A stretch of 64,000 nt of DNA from Aureispira sp050633105. Lineage in GTDB: Bacteria; Bacteroidota; Bacteroidia; Chitinophagales; Saprospiraceae. A model generated the notes under the pieces. That model ran no database searches, was not told the origin of the DNA, and saw only the letters and a program-made list of their open reading frames with translations. The stretch lies in assembly GCA_050633105.1 (NCBI GenBank), contig JBOEFW010000008.1, positions 124,001 to 188,000 of the forward strand, written 5' to 3'. Positions within the stretch are counted from its first letter, which is position 1; every line of letters begins with the position of its first letter. Both the position numbers and the translations under genes were made by a program. Positions 41,199-49,780 of this stretch are shown piece after piece.

Positions 41199-41562
41199 TA
41201 AGCTTCTCTATCTTAACTGGTCTTTGTGGAGAAGGTACTGTGCTAAAAAACAAGAAAAAATACAGAAAAATAGTACCTTTAATAGTTTAAAGAATGCTTC
41301 CCACTATTGGCTACTCTAGGCAGTCTCCGTGTAGATTATCTTATGCTCATCACTAGATGCTCTTGGAGCAACACTTATTCGTTTATCAACTTTGTTTTGT
41401 GATAACTTTTGATGGGTGAGATAAATTAATAAGGTACAGGAAGAACAAGAAGCCAGCAGAAAGAACTAGCGGTCAAAATAGACAGTAATCAAGCGTTTAA
41501 GTTTTTTTTGAAACGGCCGAGCTATTAGAAATTAAACCAGCAAAATTATTAGAAGATAAATA

Positions 41563-43110
41563 ATGACAAGTAACAATCAAAGAGCCGAATTACAAAATCA
41601 AATTTGGAAAATAGCCAATGAGGTGCGAGGGTCTGTGGATGGATGGGATTTCAAACATTTTGTACTAGGAACCTTGTTCTATCGTTTTATAAGTGAAAAT
41701 TTCACTAACTATATTGAAGGTGGTGATGAAAGTGTGAACTACCCAAACCTACCAGACAATGTTATTACACCAGAAATAAAAGACGATGCTGTTAAAACGA
41801 AGGGGTATTTTATTGCTCCCAGTCAACTTTTTGTGAATGTAGTGGAGCATGCTGATGATAACGAAAATCTAAATACAGATTTGGCGGCCATCTTTACAGC
41901 TATAGAAAATTCTGCAATGGGCTACCCATCACAAGACGACATAAAAGGACTATTTGCCGATTTTGATACGACCAGTAACCGACTAGGAAATACAGTCGAA
42001 AATAAAAATAGCCGCTTGGTAGCTGTTTTGAAAGGAGTAGAGGGATTAAATCTTGGTGATTTTGAGGACAATAAAATTGATTTATTTGGAGATGCCTATG
42101 AGTTTCTAATCTCTAATTATGCGGCTAATGCTGGTAAATCTGGTGGGGAGTTCTTTACACCACAAAGTGTCTCTAAGCTTATTGCTCAATTGGCGATGCA
42201 CAAGCAAACGACAGTCAATAAAATTTACGATCCTGCCGCAGGGTCAGGTTCATTGCTCTTACAGGCCAAAAAACACTTTGATAGCCATATTATACAAGAG
42301 GGTTTTTATGGGCAAGAAATAAATCATACCACCTACAACTTAGCGCGTATGAATATGTTTTTGCACAACATCAACTACGACAAGTTTCATATAGTACTGG
42401 GGAATACTCTTATGAACCCACAGTTGGGGGACGATAAGCCCTTCGATGCTATTGTCTCCAATCCGCCATATTCTGTAAAGTGGAAAGGGAGCGATGACCC
42501 AACACTTATCAACGACGACCGTTTTGCTCCAGCAGGCGTATTAGCACCTAAGTCCAAAGCAGATTTTGCTTTTGTATTACATGCATTAAGTTATTTATCT
42601 AGCAAAGGTAGAGCCGCTTTGGTGTGTTTTCCTGGTATTTTTTACCGTGGAGGAGCAGAACAAAAAATAAGAAAGTATTTGGTTGATAATAATTATGTAG
42701 AAACCATCATTGCCTTAGCACCCAATCTATTTTACGGTACCTCCATTGCGGTCACGCTGCTAGTGCTTTCTAAGCATAAGGACGATAATAAAACACAATT
42801 TATAGATGCGACAGGGGAAGATTTCTTCAAAAAAGTAACCAATAACAATGTGCTCAATGATGGACACATTGAACAGATCATACAGTTATTTGATACGAAA
42901 GAAGAGGCAGCACACATAGCAACTACTATAGACAATACTAAGATTGCCGAGAACGATTACAATCTATCGGTGAGTAGCTATGTAGAACCTAAGGATACGC
43001 GAGAGAAGGTAGATATTGAAGTGCTGAACAAAGAGGTAGCTGTAACTGTAAAAAAGATAGACCAACTACGTGCTGATATTGATAACATTGTAAAGGAGAT
43101 TGAAGCATGA
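41563..43110 (+). CDS. hsdM: Type I restriction-modification system DNA methyltransferase (HsdM)
   Basis: 515 residues. The N-terminal HsdM_N helical domain spans ~1-150 (IWKIANEVRGSVDGWDFKHF). The N6-adenine methylase core follows, with GEFFTP at 195-200, the SAM-binding motif I DPAAGSGSLLLQ near 223-234 and the catalytic NPPY at 300-303. The C-terminal helices contact HsdS. Two HsdM and one HsdS form a methylase that adds a methyl group to adenine N6 at the site defined by HsdS; adding two HsdR gives the restriction enzyme. It overlaps hsdS by four bases (ATGA). Domain composition and neighbours fit the EcoR124/EcoprrI (type IC) group. Confidence 0.97.
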   Translation: MTSNNQRAELQNQIWKIANEVRGSVDGWDFKHFVLGTLFYRFISENFTNYIEGGDESVNYPNLPDNVITPEIKDDAVKTKGYFIAPSQLFVNVVEHADDNENLNTDLAAIFTAIENSAMGYPSQDDIKGLFADFDTTSNRLGNTVENKNSRLVAVLKGVEGLNLGDFEDNKIDLFGDAYEFLISNYAANAGKSGGEFFTPQSVSKLIAQLAMHKQTTVNKIYDPAAGSGSLLLQAKKHFDSHIIQEGFYGQEINHTTYNLARMNMFLHNINYDKFHIVLGNTLMNPQLGDDKPFDAIVSNPPYSVKWKGSDDPTLINDDRFAPAGVLAPKSKADFAFVLHALSYLSSKGRAALVCFPGIFYRGGAEQKIRKYLVDNNYVETIIALAPNLFYGTSIAVTLLVLSKHKDDNKTQFIDATGEDFFKKVTNNNVLNDGHIEQIIQLFDTKEEAAHIATTIDNTKIAENDYNLSVSSYVEPKDTREKVDIEVLNKEVAVTVKKIDQLRADIDNIVKEIEA

Positions 43111-44306
43111 GTTATTTAGAGGAATTGTTGGAAGGTGTTGAGGTAGAACATCTACCTATGGGAGATGAAAGTATTGGTGAGTTCATCCGAGGTAAACGAT
43201 TTGTAAAAACAGATTTAATCTCTGAAGGCGTACCAACTATTCATTATGGTGAAATGTATACACACTATGGTACTTGGGCAGACAAAACAAAATCATTTGT
43301 TAGTAAAGAACTCGTAGAAAAGAAGAAACTAAGGCGCGCCGAAAAAGGAGATGTTGTAATTGTCGCAGCTGGTGAAACAATTGAAGATATAGGGCAGGGA
43401 ACAGCTTGGTTAGGGGAGGAAGGCGTTGTCATTCATGATGCTTGCTTTTATTATAAGAGTATCTTAAATTCTAAATATGTAGCTTACTTTACTAGGACAA
43501 GGCAATTTCATAACCAGATTAGAAAGCATATCCGTACAGGTAAAATTTCTGCAATCAATGCAAAAGGTTTGGGTAAAGCTGTGATCCCCATCCCATGCCC
43601 AAACAACCCAGAAAAATCACTAAAAATACAAAAGAAAATAGTTCGTATTTTAGATACTTTTACAGAACTTACAGCAGAACTTACAGCAGAACTTACAGCA
43701 CGTAAAAAGCAATATAGTTATTATCGGGAACAATTATTAAGCTTTAATGAAAAGGAGGTTGAAAATAAAGTATTAGGAAGTCTAGCTGAAAACCTTGATT
43801 CGATGAGAAAACCAATTGCAAGTGGTTTAAGAAAAAAGGGTACTATTCCTTACTATGGAGCATCAGGTATTGTAGATTATGTTAAGGATTATATTTTCGA
43901 TGGAGAATTTTTATTAATATCAGAAGATGGAGCAAATCTAATAGCAAGAAAAACACCTATTGCATTTAGCATAAAGGGTAAAAACTGGGTTAATAATCAT
44001 GCCCATGTGTTAAGGTTTGGTACATATGTTGAGCGTAGGTTTGTGGAATATTATTTAAATAGTATAGACTTAACTCCCTATATTTCAGGTGCCGCTCAAC
44101 CTAAACTAAATCAAAGGAATTTAAATAGTATTAAAATTCCCAACCCGACATTTTTAATAAAAGAAAAAATAGTAAATATCTTAGACAAATTCGATACTCT
44201 CACCACCTCCATAAGCGAAGGTTTACCAAAGGAAATCAAACTACGCCAAAAACAATACGAGTACTACAGAGAAAAATTACTGACATTTCCGAAACCAAAC
44301 ATTTAA
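43107..44306 (+). CDS. hsdS: Type I restriction-modification specificity subunit (HsdS)
   Basis: 399 residues with two target-recognition domains (about 1-170 and 215-365), each followed by a conserved helical spacer. The central one reads ILDTFTELTAELTAELTARK and then QYSYYREQLLSF; the distal one reads ILDKFDTLTTSI and then LRQKQYEYYREKLLTF. The pseudo-twofold arrangement is the normal HsdS plan. In EcoR124-type proteins the number of TAEL units in the central spacer sets the number of unspecified bases between the half-sites, so this protein's tandem repeat at residues 186-198 is informative. The recognition sequence cannot be read out. It is translationally coupled to hsdM and followed after 17 bases by the PrrC-like gene. 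Confidence 0.95.
   Translation: MSYLEELLEGVEVEHLPMGDESIGEFIRGKRFVKTDLISEGVPTIHYGEMYTHYGTWADKTKSFVSKELVEKKKLRRAEKGDVVIVAAGETIEDIGQGTAWLGEEGVVIHDACFYYKSILNSKYVAYFTRTRQFHNQIRKHIRTGKISAINAKGLGKAVIPIPCPNNPEKSLKIQKKIVRILDTFTELTAELTAELTARKKQYSYYREQLLSFNEKEVENKVLGSLAENLDSMRKPIASGLRKKGTIPYYGASGIVDYVKDYIFDGEFLLISEDGANLIARKTPIAFSIKGKNWVNNHAHVLRFGTYVERRFVEYYLNSIDLTPYISGAAQPKLNQRNLNSIKIPNPTFLIKEKIVNILDKFDTLTTSISEGLPKEIKLRQKQYEYYREKLLTFPKPNI
43662..43700 (+). repeat. Tandem 12-bp repeat encoding TAEL units in hsdS
   Basis: Unit ACAGCAGAACTT occurs fully at 43671-43682 and 43683-43694, with partial units on both sides (ACAGAACTT 43662-43670 and ACAGCA 43695-43700). It encodes TEL-TAEL-TAEL-TA. Gain or loss of one unit keeps the reading frame and, in the EcoR124/EcoR124-3 case, changes the recognition spacer by one base pair. 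Confidence 0.9.
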
Positions 44307-44323
44307 ACAAAAAGACCCTATAA

Positions 44324-45487
44324 ATGAGTCAATCCTTAGCAGAAATAGCGCAAGCACTAAAAGATAGCACCAAGAAAGTGCAGCTAATCTATGCTTTTAA
44401 TGGTACAGGAAAAACACGCTTATCGCGGGCATTTAGGTTATTAGTTGACCCCAAAGAATCTGTAGACGAACAGGATGAAGAAGAGTCAGGCATAAAAATA
44501 TTGTATTACAATGCTTATACCGAAGACCTTTTTCGGTGGGACAATGATTTAGAGGCTGATATAAATAGAAAGCTATTAGTGGAGCCGAATGGATTTACCA
44601 ATATGGCGATGCAATTTTTGGAGGATCAAGGGTTGGATAATAACATCGTAACCAATTTTCAGCGTTTTACCAGTGATACTATAACGCCTAAATTTAGTGC
44701 CGATTTTTCGGAAGTAATATTTTCTGTCGCAAGCGGTGATGATCAAAGTGTGGATAATATAAAAGTATCTAAGGGAGAAGAAAGTAACTTCATTTGGTGT
44801 ATCTATTATAGTTTGTTGGAACAAGTGGTTGAACTGTTGAATATTCCAGAAGAAGAAGATAGAGCCTCTAATCTATTTAATGAATTGGAGTATGTGTTTA
44901 TCGATGACCCTGTAAGTTCGTTAGATGATACCCATTTGATCGAACTGGCGGTAAGTATTGCAGCGTTGATAAAATCTAGTCAATCAGCACTGAAATTTAT
45001 CATTACAACCCACAACCCATTATTCTACAATGTGCTTTACAATGAATTTAATAATGCTTCTAATACAGGATACAAAAGAAAACATTCTGAAAAGAAACGT
45101 TTAGAAAAATTGATTGATGGTACTTTTTTACTTTCCAATCAATTGGATGATTCCCCTTTTTCTTACCATTTATTTCTTTTAAAAGAGCTAGAGGAAGTCA
45201 TAGAATCAGGTCAAATAAAAAAATATCATTTTAACTTTCTTCGCAATGTTTTAGAAAAGACGTCCACTTTTCTGGGGTATAGAAAATGGAAAGACCTTTT
45301 GCCAGAAGATACTGATGGAGCAAGAGACGCGTATTACAATCGCATTATCAACCTTTCTAGTCATTCCAATCATCATGGTGAAGAAACGTCTATCGTTTCA
45401 GAAAATGACAAAAATGTATTGCGTTACTTAGTAAATCAAATAAAAACTAACTATCGTTTTAAATCAAATGATAGCTCAACTAGTTAA
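44324..45487 (+). CDS. prrC: PrrC-like anticodon nuclease (ABC-ATPase toxin embedded in hsd operon)
   Basis: 387 residues, matching PrrC in length (about 396). The Walker A loop is at 24-31 (AFNGTGKT), the ABC-type signature at 147-158 (KVSKGEESNFIW), Walker B and D-loop at 190-202 (VFIDDPVSSLDD) and the H-loop His230 in IITTHNP. The C-terminal domain has R307-x3-E311 (LRNVLEKT) and a histidine cluster at 347, 350 and 351, resembling the R-E-H nuclease triad of E. coli PrrC (R320, E324, H356). Position between hsdS and hsdR is that of the prr locus. There PrrC stays silent bound to the restriction enzyme and, when phage disables restriction, cuts tRNA-Lys in the anticodon loop. That role here is inference from sequence and synteny. 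Confidence 0.85.
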   Translation: MSQSLAEIAQALKDSTKKVQLIYAFNGTGKTRLSRAFRLLVDPKESVDEQDEEESGIKILYYNAYTEDLFRWDNDLEADINRKLLVEPNGFTNMAMQFLEDQGLDNNIVTNFQRFTSDTITPKFSADFSEVIFSVASGDDQSVDNIKVSKGEESNFIWCIYYSLLEQVVELLNIPEEEDRASNLFNELEYVFIDDPVSSLDDTHLIELAVSIAALIKSSQSALKFIITTHNPLFYNVLYNEFNNASNTGYKRKHSEKKRLEKLIDGTFLLSNQLDDSPFSYHLFLLKELEEVIESGQIKKYHFNFLRNVLEKTSTFLGYRKWKDLLPEDTDGARDAYYNRIINLSSHSNHHGEETSIVSENDKNVLRYLVNQIKTNYRFKSNDSSTS

Positions 45488-45491
45488 TAAA

Positions 45492-48400
45492 ATGGCTACT
45501 TACAACACCATAGCAGAATCAAATAACTTTATAGTTTTAGATAACTACAAGAAGTTTTCGGAACTGAATGAAGCCCCTGTAAGCTATCAAACAGAGGCAG
45601 ATTTAGAACAGGAATTGATACAAGATTTAAGAAATCAAGGCTATGAACATCTTCCTCAGTTGACCAGCCAAGAAGGGATGTTGGCGAATGTCCGTGTACA
45701 ATTGCAGCAGCTTAACAATATGCAGTTTACAGATAAGGAGTGGGGGCGTTTTGTAGAAGAGTATTTAGACAAACCCAATGATACCTTAATAGACAAAACA
45801 AGGAAATTACACGATAATTATATTTACGACTTTGTTTTTGACGATGGGCACATCCAAAACATCTACTTAGTAGATAAAAAAATTATAGCACGTAATAAGG
45901 TACAAGTTATTTCTCAATTTGAACAAAAAGGTACCCATGCCAATCGTTATGATGTTACTATTTTAGTAAATGGGTTGCCGTTGGTACAAGTAGAATTGAA
46001 GAAACGTGGTGTCGCCATCCGTCAGGCGTTTAACCAAGTGCATCGCTACACCAAAGAGAGTTTTAATACAACCAATTCCCTTTTTAAGTACTTGCAGATA
46101 TTTGTCATTTCAAATGGTACGGATAGCCGTTATTTTGCCAACACGGTAGAACGCAATAAGAATAGTTTTGATTTTACTATGAATTGGGCCAAGTCAGACA
46201 ATGCTCCAATTAAAGATCTAAAAGATTTTACAACGACTTTTTTTGACAAAAGAACTCTTTTAAATGTACTACTCACTTATTCTGTTTTTGATATTAACAA
46301 TACATTATTGGTCATGCGACCGTATCAAATCGCAGCAACAGAACGTATTTTATGGAAAATAGAAAGCGCTTTTAATTCAAAAAATTGGGCTACAACAGAA
46401 AGTGGTGGTTTTATTTGGCATACTACAGGTTCTGGAAAAACATTAACAAGCTTTAAAGCAGCAAGATTAGCCACTAAGCTAGATTTCGTTGACAAAGTAT
46501 TTTTTGTAGTCGATAGAAAAGATTTGGATTTTCAGACGATGAAAGAATACCAACGCTTTTCGCCAGATAGTGTCAACGGTTCAGAGAGTACAGCAGGTCT
46601 TAAAAGAAACATAGACCGAGAGGACAATAAGATTATTGTTACCACCATTCAGAAATTGAACAATCTTATTAAGAGTGAAAAAGACTTGGCTATTTATCAA
46701 AAACAAGTCGTCTTTATTTTTGATGAAGCACATCGTTCGCAATTTGGGGAAGCACAAAAAAACTTAAAAAAGAAGTTTAAGAAATACTACCAGTTTGGTT
46801 TTACAGGCACTCCAATTTTTTCTAAAAATGCGTCAGGTTCAGAAACTACAGCAAGTGTATTTGGGAGAGAACTGCATTCTTACGTCATTACCGATGCCAT
46901 TAGAGATGAAAAAGTATTGAAGTTTAAGGTAGATTATAACGATGTGCGCCCTAAGTTCAAAGGTATTGAAACAGAACAAGACTTGGGGAAATTATCGGCA
47001 GCAGAAAATAAGAAAGCGTTCTTGCATCCTGTTCGTATTCAAGAGATTTCGCAGTATATTTTACAGCATTTTAGGCAAAAAACACATCGAACAAGAGGGG
47101 GGAATAGTGGCTTTAATGCCCTCTTTGCAGTCAGTAATATCAATGCAGCAAAATGCTATTATGAGGCGTTAAACAAGCTTCAAAAAGATAGTGACAAACC
47201 GTTAAAGATAGCAACGATTTTTTCTTTTGTAGCGAATGAGGCACAAAGTGCTATTGGAGAAATTCAAGATGAAACTTTTGAGCCTACCGCAATGGATACT
47301 AGTGCCAAGGAGTTTTTGACCAACGCCATTGATGATTATAATGCGTTGTTTAAAATGAATTATAGCATTGATAGCAAAGGCTTTCAAGATTATTATAGAG
47401 ACCTTGCAAAACGTGTAAAGAACAAAGAAGTTGACTTGCTGATCGTAGTAGGTATGTTCTTAACAGGTTTTGATGCCCCTACTTTAAACACATTATTTGT
47501 AGATAAAAATTTACGTTATCATGGTTTAATGCAAGCATTTTCACGCACCAATCGTATTTATGATGCGACTAAGAATTTTGGAAATATTGTTACGTTTAGA
47601 GATTTAGAGCAGGCAACCATTGATGCGATTACACTTTTTGGAGATAGTAGTACTAAAAATGTAGTGCTCGAAAAAAGCTATAAAGAGTACTTAGAAGGGT
47701 TTACAGACGTTTCATCTGGTACCGCTCGTAGAGGTTACATCGAAGTGGTGGAAGAATTAAGTAAAAGGTTTCCAAGCCCTGAAGATATTATCACAGAAAA
47801 GGATAAAAAAGAATTTTCAAAGTTGTTTGGAGAGTATTTGCGTGTAGAAAACATACTGCAAAACTATGATGAGTTTACACATCTAAACGCACTTAAAAAA
47901 ATTGATACAACAGATACAAATGCAATAGAAGAGTTTAAAGAAGCGAACTTCTTAACAGAGGAGGATATTGCAAGTATGCAAACTATTCAAGTGCCTACAG
48001 AAAGAACCATACAAGATTATCGTTCTACTTACAACGATATTCGGGATTGGTTGCGACGACAAAAGAAAGGGGAGGAAGTAGAAGCGTCAACGATTGATTG
48101 GGATGATGTAGTATTTGAAGTAGATTTATTGAAGTCACAAGAAATAAATTTAGACTACATTCTAGAGTTGATATTTGATCGCAACAAGAAAATCAAAGAT
48201 AAATCAGCATTAGTTGAGGAGATGAGACGTGTAATCCGTGCAAGTATAGGCAACAGAGCAAAAGAAAGTTTGTTAGTAGACTTTATCAATGAAACAGACT
48301 TAGATGAGATCAAAGAAAAAGCTACTATTATAGATACTTTTTTTGGTTATGCACGAGAAAAACAAAAAGCAGAAGTAGTAGCTTTAATCGAAGATGAAAA

Positions 48401-48599
48401 TCTTAATGAAAAAGCAGCTAAACGCTATATACTATCGTCCTTAAAACGTGAATATGCCAGCGAAAACGGTACGGAATTGAATACTCTCTTACCAAAAATG
48501 AGTCCTTTGAACCCACTGTATCTGACAAAAAAGCAGCGTGTATTTCGAAAAATTTCTTCTCTTGTCGAAAAATTTAAAAAGGTAGGAGGTGAAATCTGA
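45492..48599 (+). CDS. hsdR: Type I restriction-modification restriction/translocase subunit (HsdR)
   Basis: 1035 residues from ATG 45492, four bases after the prrC stop; an in-frame ATG at 45468 would overlap prrC by 20 bases. The nuclease domain shows YDVTILVNGLPLVQVELKK, with Asp, Glu and Lys (D154, E168, K170) spaced 14 and 2 apart, exactly as D151/E165/K167 of EcoR124. The superfamily 2 motor follows: TTGSGKT, DEAHRSQ, FTGTPIF and further motifs to about residue 760. Then come helical C-terminal regions, including the part that contacts the methylase. It should translocate DNA past the bound complex and cut it after collision. Length and spacing support a complete, active subunit. Confidence 0.96.
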   Translation: MATYNTIAESNNFIVLDNYKKFSELNEAPVSYQTEADLEQELIQDLRNQGYEHLPQLTSQEGMLANVRVQLQQLNNMQFTDKEWGRFVEEYLDKPNDTLIDKTRKLHDNYIYDFVFDDGHIQNIYLVDKKIIARNKVQVISQFEQKGTHANRYDVTILVNGLPLVQVELKKRGVAIRQAFNQVHRYTKESFNTTNSLFKYLQIFVISNGTDSRYFANTVERNKNSFDFTMNWAKSDNAPIKDLKDFTTTFFDKRTLLNVLLTYSVFDINNTLLVMRPYQIAATERILWKIESAFNSKNWATTESGGFIWHTTGSGKTLTSFKAARLATKLDFVDKVFFVVDRKDLDFQTMKEYQRFSPDSVNGSESTAGLKRNIDREDNKIIVTTIQKLNNLIKSEKDLAIYQKQVVFIFDEAHRSQFGEAQKNLKKKFKKYYQFGFTGTPIFSKNASGSETTASVFGRELHSYVITDAIRDEKVLKFKVDYNDVRPKFKGIETEQDLGKLSAAENKKAFLHPVRIQEISQYILQHFRQKTHRTRGGNSGFNALFAVSNINAAKCYYEALNKLQKDSDKPLKIATIFSFVANEAQSAIGEIQDETFEPTAMDTSAKEFLTNAIDDYNALFKMNYSIDSKGFQDYYRDLAKRVKNKEVDLLIVVGMFLTGFDAPTLNTLFVDKNLRYHGLMQAFSRTNRIYDATKNFGNIVTFRDLEQATIDAITLFGDSSTKNVVLEKSYKEYLEGFTDVSSGTARRGYIEVVEELSKRFPSPEDIITEKDKKEFSKLFGEYLRVENILQNYDEFTHLNALKKIDTTDTNAIEEFKEANFLTEEDIASMQTIQVPTERTIQDYRSTYNDIRDWLRRQKKGEEVEASTIDWDDVVFEVDLLKSQEINLDYILELIFDRNKKIKDKSALVEEMRRVIRASIGNRAKESLLVDFINETDLDEIKEKATIIDTFFGYAREKQKAEVVALIEDENLNEKAAKRYILSSLKREYASENGTELNTLLPKMSPLNPLYLTKKQRVFRKISSLVEKFKKVGGEI

Positions 48600-48722
48600 T
48601 GACACAAATATATCGTTAAATCACTCTAGCTAAGCTTGTCAAAAAGGGGCAGATCAGAAGTGCGTGTAAAATACTACCATCTTAAAAAAACTTAAACCAA
48701 TTAAGTCAGTCTCTGATACATT

Positions 48723-48863
48723 TTATAACGCATCCGCTGAGCTGATTGCCATAAGAACCAATAGAAGTAGCAAAACATTTACGGTTTTTTCTACTTGGTT
48801 GCCTGTAAGTTTGATATCCATCCCATTAGTAGGGTGAATTTTTAAATGTAAAGAATTTTCCAT
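48723..48863 (-). CDS. Small single-pass membrane protein (46 aa)
   Basis: ATG at 48863 opens a 46-codon frame below the usual length cut-off. The N-terminal 29 residues are polar (MENSLHLKIHPTNGMDIKLT then GNQVEK), followed by a strongly hydrophobic helix (VNVLLLLLVLMAISSA) and an immediate end. The clear polar/hydrophobic division and absence of rare codons make it more convincing than chance. It lies convergent to hsdR, 120 bases after its stop, inside the accessory region. Small membrane peptides in such places can be toxins or membrane anchors; nothing here decides. No promoter box was identified. Confidence 0.5.
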   Translation of the reverse strand: MENSLHLKIHPTNGMDIKLTGNQVEKTVNVLLLLLVLMAISSADAL

Positions 48864-49119
48864 TTTTCAAATTTTGAAAGGTTAATAAAAATTTAGTAAA
48901 GAGTAATCAATGTTTTACTCTTAAAAATACCCTATAAAAGAGCATCTTATAATCTAAAAATCCTAGTGAAATAACTTTACCACGATAAAAAGCATGCGTA
49001 TTTGGAGAGAAAGTATGGAGATTGTTGCTTTTTATTGGAGAGCTGTAAAGTTGCTCAACTTTACAACTAAGTATAAAAGGCTAGAATAGAAGTGGGAACT
49101 GCGATTATGAACGGTTCAA
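48864..49119. other. AT-rich spacer between the small ORF and tandem repeats
   Basis: No gene or clear signal seen. It leads into the tandem 40-bp repeat at 49120. Confidence 0.4.
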
Positions 49120-49199
49120 AACAACAACGTGTAAAGAAAACGGCATTTTTTTTACATGAAACAATAACGTGTAAAGAAAACGGCATTTTTTTTACACGT
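49120..49199. repeat. Two tandem 40-bp units with internal dyad, at the end of the Fic gene
   Basis: Two copies of a 40-bp unit (49120-49159 and 49160-49199) are identical over 31 consecutive bases. Each contains GTGTAAAGAAAACGGCATTT. In the second unit AACGTGTAAA and TTTACACGTT pair as a 10-bp stem, and the first unit is similar with one mismatch. On the minus strand they follow the Fic stop codon directly, so they could act as paired terminators; a binding site is also possible. Confidence 0.65.
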
Positions 49200-49744
49200 T
49201 AATAAGGTTGTGTGAACAAGGCAAATAATTCTTTATTGATGTAGTAATTGCTCTTGCCATACTTTATTTTTTGAAGCAAACCTATGTTGACCAATTCGTT
49301 TAAATAATGCATGGTAGTAGGTCTTGACTTCTGAATATCCTGCTGCAAAAACTCAATCTTAGTATAAGGATGCTTAAACAGGTTTTCTAACAAATCCTTG
49401 CTGTAAATTTTAGGCAGTTTAGTTCTAATTTCTTGCTTGAATTTCAGCATCAAGACATGAATAGATTGAATAATTTGAATAGACTCTAAAGCCGTTTGTT
49501 CTACTCCTTTGAGGATGTATAAAATCCATTCCTCCCAATTATCATGATCTCGAACAGCTTGTAATAATTCGTAGTATTTGGCTTTGTTTTGAATGATAAA
49601 ACGGCTTAAATACAGAATAGGCGTATCTAATAAGCCCTTTAGGCAAAGGTACAGAATGTTGATAATACGCCCTGTTCTACCATTGCCATCATAAAAAGGA
49701 TGGATGCTTTCAAATTGAAAATGAATAATAGCCATTTTTACCAA
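49199..49744 (-). CDS. Truncated Fic-family AMPylase (core and C-terminal part only)
   Basis: About 180 residues. The catalytic Fic motif is intact, HPFYDGNGRTGR at about 14-26, but only a dozen residues precede it, whereas full Fic proteins have 150-190 residues before this point. A stop codon in the same frame lies about 20 bases upstream of the TTG at 49744, so the real start is probably the ATG at 49735. The C-terminal winged-helix part (TTMHYLNELVNIGLLQKIKY) is present. Fic enzymes transfer AMP to hydroxyls on target proteins; in most, an inhibitory helix with (S/T)xxxE(G/N) lies in the missing N-terminal region. It is probably a remnant, or an uninhibited mini-Fic. Confidence 0.75.
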   Translation of the reverse strand: MVKMAIIHFQFESIHPFYDGNGRTGRIINILYLCLKGLLDTPILYLSRFIIQNKAKYYELLQAVRDHDNWEEWILYILKGVEQTALESIQIIQSIHVLMLKFKQEIRTKLPKIYSKDLLENLFKHPYTKIEFLQQDIQKSRPTTMHYLNELVNIGLLQKIKYGKSNYYINKELFALFTQPY

Positions 49745-49780
49745 TAAAAGTAACCTAAATCTTTAGGAGAAGTAGATTTC

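Larger units (their letters stand above)
41056..41562. other. 507-base regulatory-looking spacer upstream of hsdM
   Basis: No gene. It contains the two palindromes listed separately. It also has a 15-mer TAAACGAAATAAACG (41082-41096) that recurs at 52857-52871 upstream of the antitoxin gene, and a pair of 8-bp arms AAGGTACT/AGTACCTT at about 41234-41280. A promoter for the hsd operon must be here but no unambiguous TAnnTTTG was found. Confidence 0.5.

Noticed and set aside
45468..45491. Upstream ATG for hsdR overlapping prrC
   Set aside because: Possible, but the ATG at 45492 lies four bases after the prrC stop and starts the conserved N-terminus; the longer form was not preferred.
49120..49199. 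Tandem repeats considered as a CRISPR array
   Set aside because: Only two units, no spacer sequences between them, and no cas genes in the window.
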